Below, in pieces: positions 1-6,572 of a stretch of 6,610 nucleotides of DNA. Source of the DNA: Planctomycetota bacterium (GTDB taxonomy: Bacteria; Planctomycetota; Planctomycetia; Planctomycetales; Planctomycetaceae); contig JAPOLP010000315.1 in assembly GCA_029977045.1 (NCBI GenBank), positions 1 to 6,610 on the forward strand, read 5' to 3'. Below the pieces are notes generated by a model that saw only the letters and a program-made list of their open reading frames with translations, searched no databases and had not been told where the DNA came from. How positions within the stretch are numbered: position 1 is the stretch's first letter; each line of letters begins with the position of its first letter. The translations under genes were made by a program, and so were the position numbers.

Positions 1-549
1 CGAGAACGTCTGCGTCGCCGCCGTTGCTGGCCCCTGCTGTTTGCCATCGCTGCTGGACCATTCAACAACGGCGATTGTCGCACCTGCGATGACCGCAGCT
101 CCGATTCCGATAGTTGTCAGCGAGCCTCGCAGTCCTCCAGAGCCCTGACCTCGAACAACATCACTGTCTGTGATGATCAGTGCAGAGGCTGCTGCATCCC
201 GCGGAGCCGTTCCGTGACTCCAGACCCGGTAGACCGCCGTGCTTTTTCGCGACGAGATCTGATAAACGCCGCCCTTGGGTGGTGCGAAGGAGAAAACACC
301 GCGTTCATTACTTCGCGTTGTGTCGAGCCTTCGTCGGTCCTGATGAACTGCGACCGTTTCGCCTGCAACCGAACGTCCCTGACCGTCAACCAGGCGGCCA
401 TTGAGCCGACCATTTGCATCGAGAGAAACGTCGCGGATGACGATCGCGGCAGGTTGCCTCGCACGAGTCTCGGCTGCAACTGGTAACGCCTGCCAGTTCA
501 GCCCCAGAACAAGTGTAAGCGTCAGCACAATGCGTCTGTGTTTGCCCAT
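1..549 (-). CDS. Exported carboxypeptidase-regulatory-like domain protein, 3' end cut by window edge
   Basis: The frame is open for 183 codons from an ATG at 547-549 to base 1 without a stop, so the C-terminus lies outside the window. Residues 1-26 form a signal peptide: basic MGKHRR, a hydrophobic core, then PVAA before ET as a likely signal peptidase I site. Residues about 35-115 look like a small beta-sandwich of the carboxypeptidase regulatory-like type, with a NGRLNGRLVDGQGRSVAGE stretch, then GVFSF and GGVYQI strands. Residues about 144-162 are a glycine/alanine/isoleucine-rich hydrophobic segment that could be a membrane anchor, followed by a Ser/Gln/Ala-rich tail. I recall this layout from small planctomycete proteins of unknown function. 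A purine-rich GGGAG lies 10 bases before the ATG and supports the start. No enzymatic residues are recognisable; a structural or cell-surface role is only a guess. The coding call is firm, the function is not. Confidence 0.82.
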   Translation of the reverse strand, partial: MGKHRRIVLTLTLVLGLNWQALPVAAETRARQPAAIVIRDVSLDANGRLNGRLVDGQGRSVAGETVAVHQDRRRLDTTRSNERGVFSFAPPKGGVYQISSRKSTAVYRVWSHGTAPRDAAASALIITDSDVVRGQGSGGLRGSLTTIGIGAAVIAGATIAVVEWSSSDGKQQGPATAATQTFS

Positions 550-900
550 CTCGATCAGACTCCCTTCTCCCGGGTCTGTCACCCGTCGTTTTGAGAAACG
601 GCTGACTGGCATCTGGCAACTAATCCGTTCGTGTCCCGTACATCCTCGCACGAACTCGTGCAGAACTATCGGCCATCCAGGAACTTCTCCTGATGTGACC
701 TGATCGACTGTCTCACGAGCCTGCCGTTTCAGGAAACAAAACCGTCAAACTCTTCCCGACCTGGTCAACCGAGACACCGTCCGTTCGATTGAACGGTTTG
801 ACAGCCAGACTACGCTTGAAGCTTTCACCGTTTGAGCCTCACCGATCCGTAGCGTTTTCCCCGAAAAACATCTGTTACGCACCAGCCACCGAGCTTTGAC
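550..900. other. Divergent intergenic region with short hairpins, no gene seen
   Basis: These 351 bases separate the minus-strand exported protein from plus-strand eboE and must hold promoters for both. I could not pick a convincing -35/-10 pair for either gene. Short inverted repeats are present: CGGGT/ACCCG (571-575 and 581-585), just before the Shine-Dalgarno of the minus gene; GCACG/CGTGC (648-652 and 657-661); and CCGTTC/GAACGG (781-786 and 791-796). Frames that cross this region have no plausible start or protein-like composition. Confidence 0.6.
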
Positions 901-2067
901 ATGACACTCAGCACGCTTCCCTTGAGTTATTGCAGCAACGTCCACCCTGGCCTGACCGTCGAAGAGGTGCTTCGCGGCCTGGCCGACTTCACGTTGCCGG
1001 TTCGCGAGCAGGTTGGCGAACTGGCCGCCGGACTGTGGCTGGCTCAACCGGTCATTGAGGAACTGCTGACGACGGACGGCAGGCTCGACCAGTTCGCCGG
1101 CGTTCTGCAGGACCACGGCCTGACGACCTACACGTTCAACGCGTTTCCCTACGGCAACTTTCACGATGCGCGCGTCAAAGAGAACGTCTACCTGCCCGAC
1201 TGGACGCGCGACTCGCGAGTTCAATACACGCTCGACTGTGCCCGAGTACTCGCTCGGCTGCTGCCCGCTGACATCGAATGGGGAAGCCTCTCCACCGTCC
1301 CGCTCGGCTTCAAAGAGTTCGACCATCCGGTCGACTTTCAGGATCAGTGTGCTCAGCGTCTGATCGACCTCGCCCAGTCCCTGTCACATCTGCGGGAAGA
1401 AACCGGTCGCACGATTCGACTCGCTGTCGAACCCGAACCGTTCTGCGTGATCGAGACAACCGACGAAACGATCGACTTCTTCCAGCGACTGCGGAAGCTG
1501 GCCGCCGGCCGAAACCTTCTCGACGAGGTCTACGACTTTATTGGCGTCTGCTACGACGTCTGCCATCAGGCCGTCGAGTTTGAAGACGTCGCCGATTCGC
1601 TCCGCCGTCTGCAGGCTGCCGAGATCGCAATTAACAAGGTACATATCTCGTGCGCGATTCGCGTCGAGAATCCATCAACCAACGAGGAAGCCCGCCGAGT
1701 CCTCGCGACATACGCCGAGCCGCGCTACCTGCACCAGACGATGGGCCGCTCCACCGACGGCACGATCTACCGACTCGTCGACCTGACGGAAAACGCCGCT
1801 CTGAATCCGGATCCCGACTTCGCCGCTGCCGACGAATGGCGAATCCACTTCCACGTTCCGGTGAATGCCGAATCGCTCGGTCCACTGCAGACAACACGCC
1901 CCGACCTGCGAGCGGCTCTGGCAACGGTCAAGACGCTCGCCGACTGCCCGCATCTGGAGGTCGAGACCTATACCTGGGAAGTCCTGCCGGGGGCCGAGAA
2001 GCCATCTCTCGTCGACGGCCTCGCCGAAGAAATCCGTGCGACGCGACGTCTTCTTGCCGAGCTGTAG
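901..2067 (+). CDS. eboE: EboE-type TIM-barrel metabolite traffic protein
   Basis: The 388-residue product matches the EboE family as I remember it from cyanobacterial and other ebo clusters: LSYCSNVHPG at 8-17, FNAFPYGNFH at 79-88, LPDWTRDSRVQYT at 98-110, VEPEP at 176-180, CYDVCHQ at 217-223, KVHIS at 246-250, HFHVP at 316-320 and a closing LEVETYTWEVLP at 352-363. Conserved acids and histidines at strand ends (E177, D219, H222, H248, H316, H318, E353) fit a metal-binding xylose-isomerase-like TIM barrel. There is no signal peptide or membrane segment, so it is probably cytoplasmic. Ebo clusters are linked to trafficking of metabolites toward the periplasm or outer membrane, for example scytonemin precursors in cyanobacteria; the reaction of EboE itself is not established. 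Here no other ebo gene adjoins it. ATG 901 begins the family's N-terminal motif directly, although the Shine-Dalgarno is weak (GAG about 9 bases upstream). A generic sugar phosphate isomerase is the alternative. Confidence 0.88.
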   Translation: MTLSTLPLSYCSNVHPGLTVEEVLRGLADFTLPVREQVGELAAGLWLAQPVIEELLTTDGRLDQFAGVLQDHGLTTYTFNAFPYGNFHDARVKENVYLPDWTRDSRVQYTLDCARVLARLLPADIEWGSLSTVPLGFKEFDHPVDFQDQCAQRLIDLAQSLSHLREETGRTIRLAVEPEPFCVIETTDETIDFFQRLRKLAAGRNLLDEVYDFIGVCYDVCHQAVEFEDVADSLRRLQAAEIAINKVHISCAIRVENPSTNEEARRVLATYAEPRYLHQTMGRSTDGTIYRLVDLTENAALNPDPDFAAADEWRIHFHVPVNAESLGPLQTTRPDLRAALATVKTLADCPHLEVETYTWEVLPGAEKPSLVDGLAEEIRATRRLLAEL

Positions 2068-2071
2068 CCTG

Positions 2072-2788
2072 TCAACTTGCGCCGAGCACCGCATTCTGCA
2101 GGGCGATCAGCTCGCGGATGCCCTTCTCGGCGAAGTCCAGTTGTCGGTTCAACAGATCGCGGCTGAACGTGCGGCTCTCCGCCGTGCCCTGCACTTCGAC
2201 ATATTCGCCTTCGCTGGTCATCACGACGTTCATGTCGACCTCGGCGGCAACGTCTTCGACGTACGGCAGGTCGAGCAGCACTTCTCCGTTGACGATACCG
2301 ACGCTGATAGCGGCGACATTCGCCCGAATGACCGGACGATCTTTCGACAGGCCATCGATGGATCGCAACGCATCGACCAGTGCGACGTAGCCGCCGGTGA
2401 TGCTGGCGGTGCGAGTTCCGCCGTCAGCCTCCAGCACGTCGCAGTCGATCGTGATCGTTCGCGGCCCGAGTGCCTCGAAATCGATCACCGAGCGAAGACT
2501 GCGACCGATCAGTCGCTGGATTTCGCTGGTCCGACCGTCAATCTTACTCCGCTCACGATGCTTCCTCGGCGAGGTGCTGCCCGGCAACATGCTGTACTCG
2601 GCGGTCACCCAGCCGGTTGGATTCTCGTCCCGCATCTTCCACGGCGGTACGGATTCGTCGACGCTGGCCGTACACAGAACCGACGTTCCGCCGGCTTTGA
2701 TCAGCACGCTGCCAGCTGCGGTCCGAGTGAAGTTGCGGATGATTTCGATGGGCCGCAGTTCGTCCGGCTGCCGATTGTCATGTCGCAT
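2072..2788 (-). CDS. rph: Ribonuclease PH
   Basis: This phosphorolytic 3'-5' exoribonuclease trims tRNA 3' extensions using inorganic phosphate and releases nucleoside diphosphates; the family forms a ring-shaped hexamer. The 238-residue product equals the usual length. Visible hallmarks are RPIEIIRNF at 12-20, SVLCTASVDESVPPW at 36-50, GWVTAEYSMLPGST at 59-72, DGRTSEIQRLIGRSLR at 84-99 (R86 conserved), the phosphate-binding ADGGTRTASITGG at 121-133 with T125-R126, and the acidic active-site stretch DLPYVEDVAAEVDMNVVMT at 173-191 with D173, D179 and D185. I chose the ATG at 2786-2788 because it gives family length and has AAGGA 11 bases upstream. The frame stays open for 67 more codons to 2989, but those residues are basic, unlike the family, and overlap the start of queA. 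The gene ends 4 bases from the end of eboE and is divergent from queA. All key residues look intact. Confidence 0.97.
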   Translation of the reverse strand: MRHDNRQPDELRPIEIIRNFTRTAAGSVLIKAGGTSVLCTASVDESVPPWKMRDENPTGWVTAEYSMLPGSTSPRKHRERSKIDGRTSEIQRLIGRSLRSVIDFEALGPRTITIDCDVLEADGGTRTASITGGYVALVDALRSIDGLSKDRPVIRANVAAISVGIVNGEVLLDLPYVEDVAAEVDMNVVMTSEGEYVEVQGTAESRTFSRDLLNRQLDFAEKGIRELIALQNAVLGAS

Positions 2789-2845
2789 CGTGCGAGCGTT
2801 CCTTTCCCGATGGGTTCTCTTTTTCAACGATTGTTTTGATTTTCG
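2789..2845. promoter_or_regulatory. Shared divergent control region of rph and queA
   Basis: These 57 bases are all that separates the starts of two divergent genes, so at least one and probably both promoters lie here or overlap the 5' coding ends. The half next to queA (about 2814-2845) is T-rich and clearly more AT-rich than the flanking genes. No consensus -35/-10 pair with good spacing stands out, and queA has no Shine-Dalgarno. The call rests on gene arrangement and composition. Confidence 0.5.
2800..2804 (-). promoter_or_regulatory. Ribosome binding site deciding the rph start
   Basis: On the minus strand AAGGA lies 11 bases before the ATG at 2786-2788. It supports the short 238-residue form of RNase PH over the longer open frame starting at 2989. 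Confidence 0.6.
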
Positions 2846-3922
2846 ATGACCGCACCTGACCGCGACCCCGACAGCCTCTACACGTACTCGTACGAGCTGC
2901 CTGAAGAGCTGATCGCCAAAGAGCCACCCGAACGTCGCGACGGTGCGCGACTGATGGTACTTGATCGAGAGCAAAAGACGATCGAGCATCGGACGATCCG
3001 GGACCTGCCCGACCTGCTCCGCAGAGGCGACCGCCTGGTGCTCAACGACACTCGCGTTGTGCCCGCTCGAATCGTCGGCGAACGCTCCGCGACCGGTGGC
3101 AAGTGGGAGGGACTGTTTCTCCGAAGGCTTTACGGCGGAGACTGGGAGATCATCGGCCAGACACGCGGTCGCCTGACTCCTGGCGAGACAATCACACTGA
3201 AATCAATTCACCGTCCCGACGAGACCCCGCCGTTGAACGTGCAGCTCGTTGAGCGCGGCAACGACGGCGTCTGGATCACCAGCGCGGAATCCGATCTCGA
3301 TGCCTTCGAGTTGCTGGACCGCTACGGCACCGTGCCTCTCCCTCCGTACATGCAGCGGAAGGTTGCGGACGACTCCGACTGGAGCCGCTACCAGACCACG
3401 TTCGCCCAGACGCCCGGTTCGGTCGCCGCTCCCACAGCCGGCCTGCACTTCACACCGGAGCTGCTCGCCGAATGCGACGCGCGCGGAATCACCAACTCGC
3501 GAGTCACCCTGCACGTCGGCATCGGCACGTTCCGCCCGGTCGCCGTCGACAAACTCAGCGAGCACGACATGCACTCAGAATGGTGTATCCTGCCGGAGAC
3601 AACCGCCGACGAACTGAATCAGACCCGCGAGTCCGGCAGCAGAGTCATCGGTGTCGGCACAACCTCAGTCCGCACTCTCGAATCTGTCGCCGCCCGAGGA
3701 CCACTGACCGCCTGGCAGGGAGAAACCAACCTCTTCATCCGCCCGCCGTACGAGTTCCGCGCGATCGACTGCCTGCTGACGAACTTTCATCTGCCAAAGT
3801 CAACGCTGTTCGTCCTGGTCTGCGCCTTGGCCGGAACCGACTTTGTCCACGAGGCCTACCGCCAGGCCATCGCCCACCGCTATCGCTTCTTCAGCTACGG
3901 CGACGCCATGCTGATTCTTTAA
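2846..3922 (+). CDS. queA: S-adenosylmethionine:tRNA ribosyltransferase-isomerase
   Basis: QueA transfers the ribosyl part of S-adenosylmethionine to 7-aminomethyl-7-deazaguanine at wobble position 34 of GUN-anticodon tRNAs and isomerises it to epoxyqueuosine, the step before QueG or QueH makes queuosine. It acts in the cytoplasm. The 358-residue product is of family length and carries the hallmarks: YELPEELIAKEPPERRDGARL at 16-36, VLNDTRVVPARIVGER at 65-80, PTAGLHFTPELL at 196-207, LHVGIGTFRPV at 222-232, MHSEW at 242-246, GVGTTSVRTLES at 269-280, TNFHLPKST at 312-320 and a terminal YRFFSYGDAML at 346-356. The ATG at 2846 gives about 11 residues before the conserved SYELPEEL. No Shine-Dalgarno is visible; the leader is T-rich. 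The gene is divergent from rph and is followed by a strong hairpin. No truncation or missing motif is seen. Confidence 0.97.
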   Translation: MTAPDRDPDSLYTYSYELPEELIAKEPPERRDGARLMVLDREQKTIEHRTIRDLPDLLRRGDRLVLNDTRVVPARIVGERSATGGKWEGLFLRRLYGGDWEIIGQTRGRLTPGETITLKSIHRPDETPPLNVQLVERGNDGVWITSAESDLDAFELLDRYGTVPLPPYMQRKVADDSDWSRYQTTFAQTPGSVAAPTAGLHFTPELLAECDARGITNSRVTLHVGIGTFRPVAVDKLSEHDMHSEWCILPETTADELNQTRESGSRVIGVGTTSVRTLESVAARGPLTAWQGETNLFIRPPYEFRAIDCLLTNFHLPKSTLFVLVCALAGTDFVHEAYRQAIAHRYRFFSYGDAMLIL

Positions 3923-3967
3923 TCCAGCCTCGCATCGCCCGATTGGCGCTAAGAACTCGGCTAAACA

Positions 3968-4031
3968 AACAGAAGAAAAGAAGGCAACGAAGACTCCTTT
4001 CAAACTCTTCGTTGCCTTCTTTCCTTCTGTT
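3968..4031. terminator. Long hairpin, likely bidirectional terminator between queA and the response regulator
   Basis: Arms at 3968-3993 and 4006-4031 pair over 26 positions with a single mismatch (A3976 opposite C4023) around a 12-base loop. The inner 17 pairs (3977-3993 with 4006-4022) are perfect. The left arm is purine-rich and the right arm pyrimidine-rich, so in both transcription directions the 3' arm ends in a U-rich stretch. It lies 45 bases after the queA stop and 6 bases after the response regulator stop, as expected for a terminator serving two convergent genes. The stem is much longer than most intrinsic terminators, so it may also be a dispersed palindromic repeat. Confidence 0.82.
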
Positions 4032-4037
4032 CCAAAT

Positions 4038-4730
4038 TCAGTCCGCGCCTGCCCCATCGAACCTGTACCCGACGCCATGCACGGTTTGGATGATGCGAGG
4101 TCGTCTCGGGTCGGCCTCGATTCGCTTTCTCAACTGGGAAACGTGCTGGTCGAGCGTGCGGCTGTTGGGGAAGTAGTCCTCTCCCCACGCGCGATTGAAG
4201 ATTGTGTTGCGGTCGAGTGCCCGGCCCTGGTTTTCGTGCAGCAGCTGCAGGATGGCGACATCACGGGGGCTAAGCTCGACGATGGACTCGCCGCGGCGAG
4301 CCCGCAGTTCGGCAGGGATGATCAGCAGATCGCCCATCTGAAACTCGCGAGCCTCCGGAGCCTTTCTCGCGTAACAGCGGCGCGCGACTGCTCGGACCCG
4401 CGCAACGACTTCGCGAACGCCAAACGGCTTCGCGATGAAGTCATCCACTCCCAGCTCAAAGCCAACCAGCCGGTCAATCTCTTCCGACTTCGCACTGATA
4501 AAGATGATCGGAATGTCCGGAGCCTCGGCCCGGATCTGACGACACGCTTCGTAACCGCTCTGATCAGGCATCATGATGTCGAGGCAGACGAAATCTGGGC
4601 GAGTCGCTCGGAACTCGCGCACTGCCGCGCCGCCATCGGGAACGGACACGACGTCGTATCCCTCGTCGCTCAGCACTTCGACGAGTCCTTCTCGCGTCAG
4701 TCGGTCGTCTTCGGCAATCAGAATCTTCAT
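4038..4730 (-). CDS. OmpR/PhoB-family response regulator
   Basis: This 230-residue DNA-binding response regulator has a receiver domain at 1-115. Acid-pocket residues are E7, D8 and D9, the phosphoacceptor is D51 in CLDIMMPDQSG, the switch residue is S79 in IIFISAKS, and the conserved lysine is K101 in FIAKPF. A short linker (about 116-130) leads to a winged-helix DNA-binding domain at about 131-225: LSPRDVAILQLL, then RTLDQHVSQLRKRIE at 191-205 as the recognition helix, and TVHGVGYRF at 216-224 as the wing. All phosphorylation residues are present. It follows the sensor kinase in the same transcript after a 9-base gap, so the kinase is almost certainly its partner. GGAGG at 4744-4748, inside the end of the kinase gene and 13 bases before the ATG, can serve as ribosome site and suggests coupled translation. 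A strong hairpin follows the stop. Target genes cannot be deduced, and no specific symbol is justified. Confidence 0.96.
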   Translation of the reverse strand: MKILIAEDDRLTREGLVEVLSDEGYDVVSVPDGGAAVREFRATRPDFVCLDIMMPDQSGYEACRQIRAEAPDIPIIFISAKSEEIDRLVGFELGVDDFIAKPFGVREVVARVRAVARRCYARKAPEAREFQMGDLLIIPAELRARRGESIVELSPRDVAILQLLHENQGRALDRNTIFNRAWGEDYFPNSRTLDQHVSQLRKRIEADPRRPRIIQTVHGVGYRFDGAGAD

Positions 4731-4739
4731 CGCCGCTCG

Positions 4740-6440
4740 TCAGCCTCCGCTTCGCAGGACGACTCGGAACACGCAACCGGTTGCGGAATCGAGCAGCGTC
4801 AGGTCGCCGCCGTGCAGCCGTGCCAGTTCGCCAGCGATCGACAGCCCGATACCTGTCCCCGCTACTGCGCTGATTTCGTTCGAGCCACGAACGAACGGAG
4901 CAAACACGCGGTCACGGTCGGCTTTCGGAATCCCCGGACCGGCGTCAGCCACTTCGACGATGACGCAGCCGTTCTCGAACCGGCTGCTGATCCGTAATGA
5001 CTTGCCTGCTGCCGCGTACTTCTCGACGTTACTGATCAGGTTACCGACGATCTGTTCCAGAAAGTCCACGTCGATGCGAGCCGGCTCGGCAGCGGCGAGT
5101 TCCGTCGCGACCTCGATCTGCAATTCGTCGAGCGAGGGCCGAAAACGTTCGAGCGTTCTCTGTAGGACTTCATCGACGAGCACCTCGGCTGGCTGGGGTT
5201 CTAGGGTGCGTCGTTGCTGCCTCGCAAACGTCAGGACGTTGCCGATCAATCGGCTGAGTCGTTGGCCTTCCCCGAGAATCACGTCCAGTCGTTGCCGCGA
5301 TCGTCCGGAGGTTTCATCGTCGAGCGCATCGAGGTCGCGTTCAAGCAGTTCGGCGTACATCCGAATGTTCGTCAGCGGCGTCTTCAGCTCATGCGAGACC
5401 TGATTGACAAAGCTGACCTGCTGCGCCGCCTGCCGCATGTCCCGCGAGTAATCCCGCCACAGCAGGAACGAGCACGCGGCGAGTGCAACCGCGACGGCCA
5501 AGAGGCCTCCCGCAAGCCCGCCGTAAGCGCTGCGGCCAGTGTCGATCGCAAACTGATCGTCAGGGACAAAACACTGCAGCCGCCAGGCCGCCAATGGTTC
5601 CGCGACAGCCACTTCACACAGCGGCTCGTCTGCTGGCTCCGTCTCAAACTCTCCCCAGCGGTACACCGAATCCGATCCCGCATTCACCAGCCGGAACTGG
5701 CTCGGAAAACTGGCTTGAGTGCCGTCGCCCGCCACTCGTGTCTCAGGCAGATCGGCCAGCAGGTCGGACATCCACCGGGCTCGATCGAGCGCCGTGCCGA
5801 CGATGTGACCAGACGGTCGCCGCTGCCAGAAAATCAGATTCAGGCCGCGTTCCCAGTACCAGACAAACCAGCCTGACGACTCCGACGACTGGCCAGGTCC
5901 GGCAGCCTGTTGAGCCGCTCCATCTGACGGCCCCTTCGCGGGCAGTGATTGCGTGCTCGGAGATTGCCCGAGTGGCTGCGGCAAGGCTTCGTCACCTTTG
6001 GACTGATCCTCGGACAGTGAGACGGCATTCCGCAAATCGCCGCCGGTAAACATCGTCGCGGTTCGCAGCAGAAAACTCTGCTCTGTGGAATTCAGCGAGT
6101 CCGCCGGATTCGGATACTGCAGCTCACCGCGCGGGCTGAGCACAAACAACTGCAGTAACGCTGGTTCGCTGCGCACGACGGCTCGCAGGCTGTCGACATT
6201 AAAGTCGTCGATCGTTGTCACTCGCCGTAGATCACTCGCCAGCCGATCGAAGTGTGCGGCAATGCCGGTGTTGGCATCCTGCAGCCGGTCTTCCATCAGT
6301 TGCCGAAACTGCTGCTGCACAGCTTCTGCCTCGCGCGCTGCCAGACGCCCGGCCGCCCAGGTCATCAGAACAACCGGCAGCACGACTATGGCCAACAGCA
6401 GCATGATCGGTCGCAGTCTCATGGTCGCGGAATATGACAT
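4740..6440 (-). CDS. Membrane sensor histidine kinase, no HAMP domain
   Basis: This 566-residue kinase is the sensor partner of the regulator encoded next. With the start at 6438-6440, residues 11-30 form the first membrane helix (PIMLLLAIVVLPVVLMTWAA). About 31-305 is an extracytoplasmic sensor region with no family I can name, and 306-328 is the second helix. The DHp helix follows at once: H350 in SHELKTPLTNIRMYAELL is the phosphorylated histidine. The ATPase domain shows the N box (NLISNVEKY, N471), G1 (DAGPGIP from D499), F box (DRVFAPFVRGS) and G2 (GTGIGLS, 528-534). No HAMP linker separates helix 2 from the DHp domain. Residues about 141-189 of the sensor region are a Ser/Gln/Pro/Gly/Ala-rich low-complexity stretch, probably a disordered loop. 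AGAGG 4 bases before this ATG favours it; a start 18 bases later (6422) is also possible, and the frame stays open to 6503. The signal sensed is unknown. Confidence 0.94.
   Translation of the reverse strand: MSYSATMRLRPIMLLLAIVVLPVVLMTWAAGRLAAREAEAVQQQFRQLMEDRLQDANTGIAAHFDRLASDLRRVTTIDDFNVDSLRAVVRSEPALLQLFVLSPRGELQYPNPADSLNSTEQSFLLRTATMFTGGDLRNAVSLSEDQSKGDEALPQPLGQSPSTQSLPAKGPSDGAAQQAAGPGQSSESSGWFVWYWERGLNLIFWQRRPSGHIVGTALDRARWMSDLLADLPETRVAGDGTQASFPSQFRLVNAGSDSVYRWGEFETEPADEPLCEVAVAEPLAAWRLQCFVPDDQFAIDTGRSAYGGLAGGLLAVAVALAACSFLLWRDYSRDMRQAAQQVSFVNQVSHELKTPLTNIRMYAELLERDLDALDDETSGRSRQRLDVILGEGQRLSRLIGNVLTFARQQRRTLEPQPAEVLVDEVLQRTLERFRPSLDELQIEVATELAAAEPARIDVDFLEQIVGNLISNVEKYAAAGKSLRISSRFENGCVIVEVADAGPGIPKADRDRVFAPFVRGSNEISAVAGTGIGLSIAGELARLHGGDLTLLDSATGCVFRVVLRSGG
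4744..4748 (-). promoter_or_regulatory. Ribosome binding site of the response regulator inside the kinase 3' end
   Basis: Minus-strand GGAGG sits just before the kinase stop (4740-4742) and 13 bases before the regulator ATG at 4728-4730. The spacing is a little long, but it is the only purine-rich match and implies that the two genes are translated from one mRNA. Confidence 0.55.
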
Positions 6441-6444
6441 CCCA

Positions 6445-6449
6445 CCTCT
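6445..6449 (-). promoter_or_regulatory. Ribosome binding site favouring the kinase start at 6440
   Basis: Minus-strand AGAGG ends 4 bases before the ATG at 6438-6440. The spacing is short but usable. The later ATG at 6420-6422 and the earlier one at 6501-6503 have no comparable site; the earlier one also lies within an intergenic repeat. Confidence 0.45.
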
Positions 6450-6485
6450 GCTCGATCCAGGCGTGCCGTCCCTGCTGAAACAAAA

Positions 6486-6561
6486 GACCAACGAATGACA
6501 CAAATGCTACGAATGCTCAGACACAGAGAACCATTCGCGCACTTCGCGTCATTCGTTGGCC
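6486..6561. repeat. Long imperfect inverted repeat built from 9-base steps
   Basis: Arms at 6486-6515 and 6532-6561 pair at 22 of 30 positions around a 16-base spacer, with a perfect 12-base block (CCAACGAATGAC against GTCATTCGTTGG). The left arm repeats ACGAATG, ACAAATG, ACGAATG at 6491, 6500 and 6509, an exact 9-base step. The right arm repeats CATTCG, ACTTCG, CATTCG at 6532, 6541 and 6550, the same step. It lies upstream of the kinase gene. It may be a dispersed intergenic palindrome or the terminator of a gene beyond the right edge. Confidence 0.7.
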
Positions 6562-6572
6562 GGAATCGACCA

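Noticed and set aside
745..1326. A 193-codon open frame on the minus strand opposite eboE
   Set aside because: It overlaps the well-supported eboE gene, has no recognisable domain, and is explained by high GC and codon bias of the real gene.
1865..2839. A 324-codon plus-strand frame over the end of eboE and all of rph
   Set aside because: It lies antisense to rph, whose catalytic motifs are intact; the translated product resembles no protein family.
2789..2989. N-terminal extension of RNase PH by 67 residues
   Set aside because: The 238-residue form has exactly the family length and a ribosome site; the extension is basic, unlike the family, and overlaps the start of queA.
3472..4176. A 234-codon plus-strand frame running out of queA through the hairpin into the response regulator
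   Set aside because: It is out of frame with queA, arginine-rich, and spans a terminator hairpin and the 3' end of an opposite gene.
4077..4997. A 306-codon plus-strand frame opposite the regulator and kinase
   Set aside because: Both opposite genes have complete catalytic motifs; this frame has none.
6441..6503. Upstream ATG at 6503 giving a kinase 21 residues longer
   Set aside because: The extra residues precede the membrane helix without forming a signal, the ATG lies in the inverted repeat, and a ribosome site precedes the ATG at 6440.
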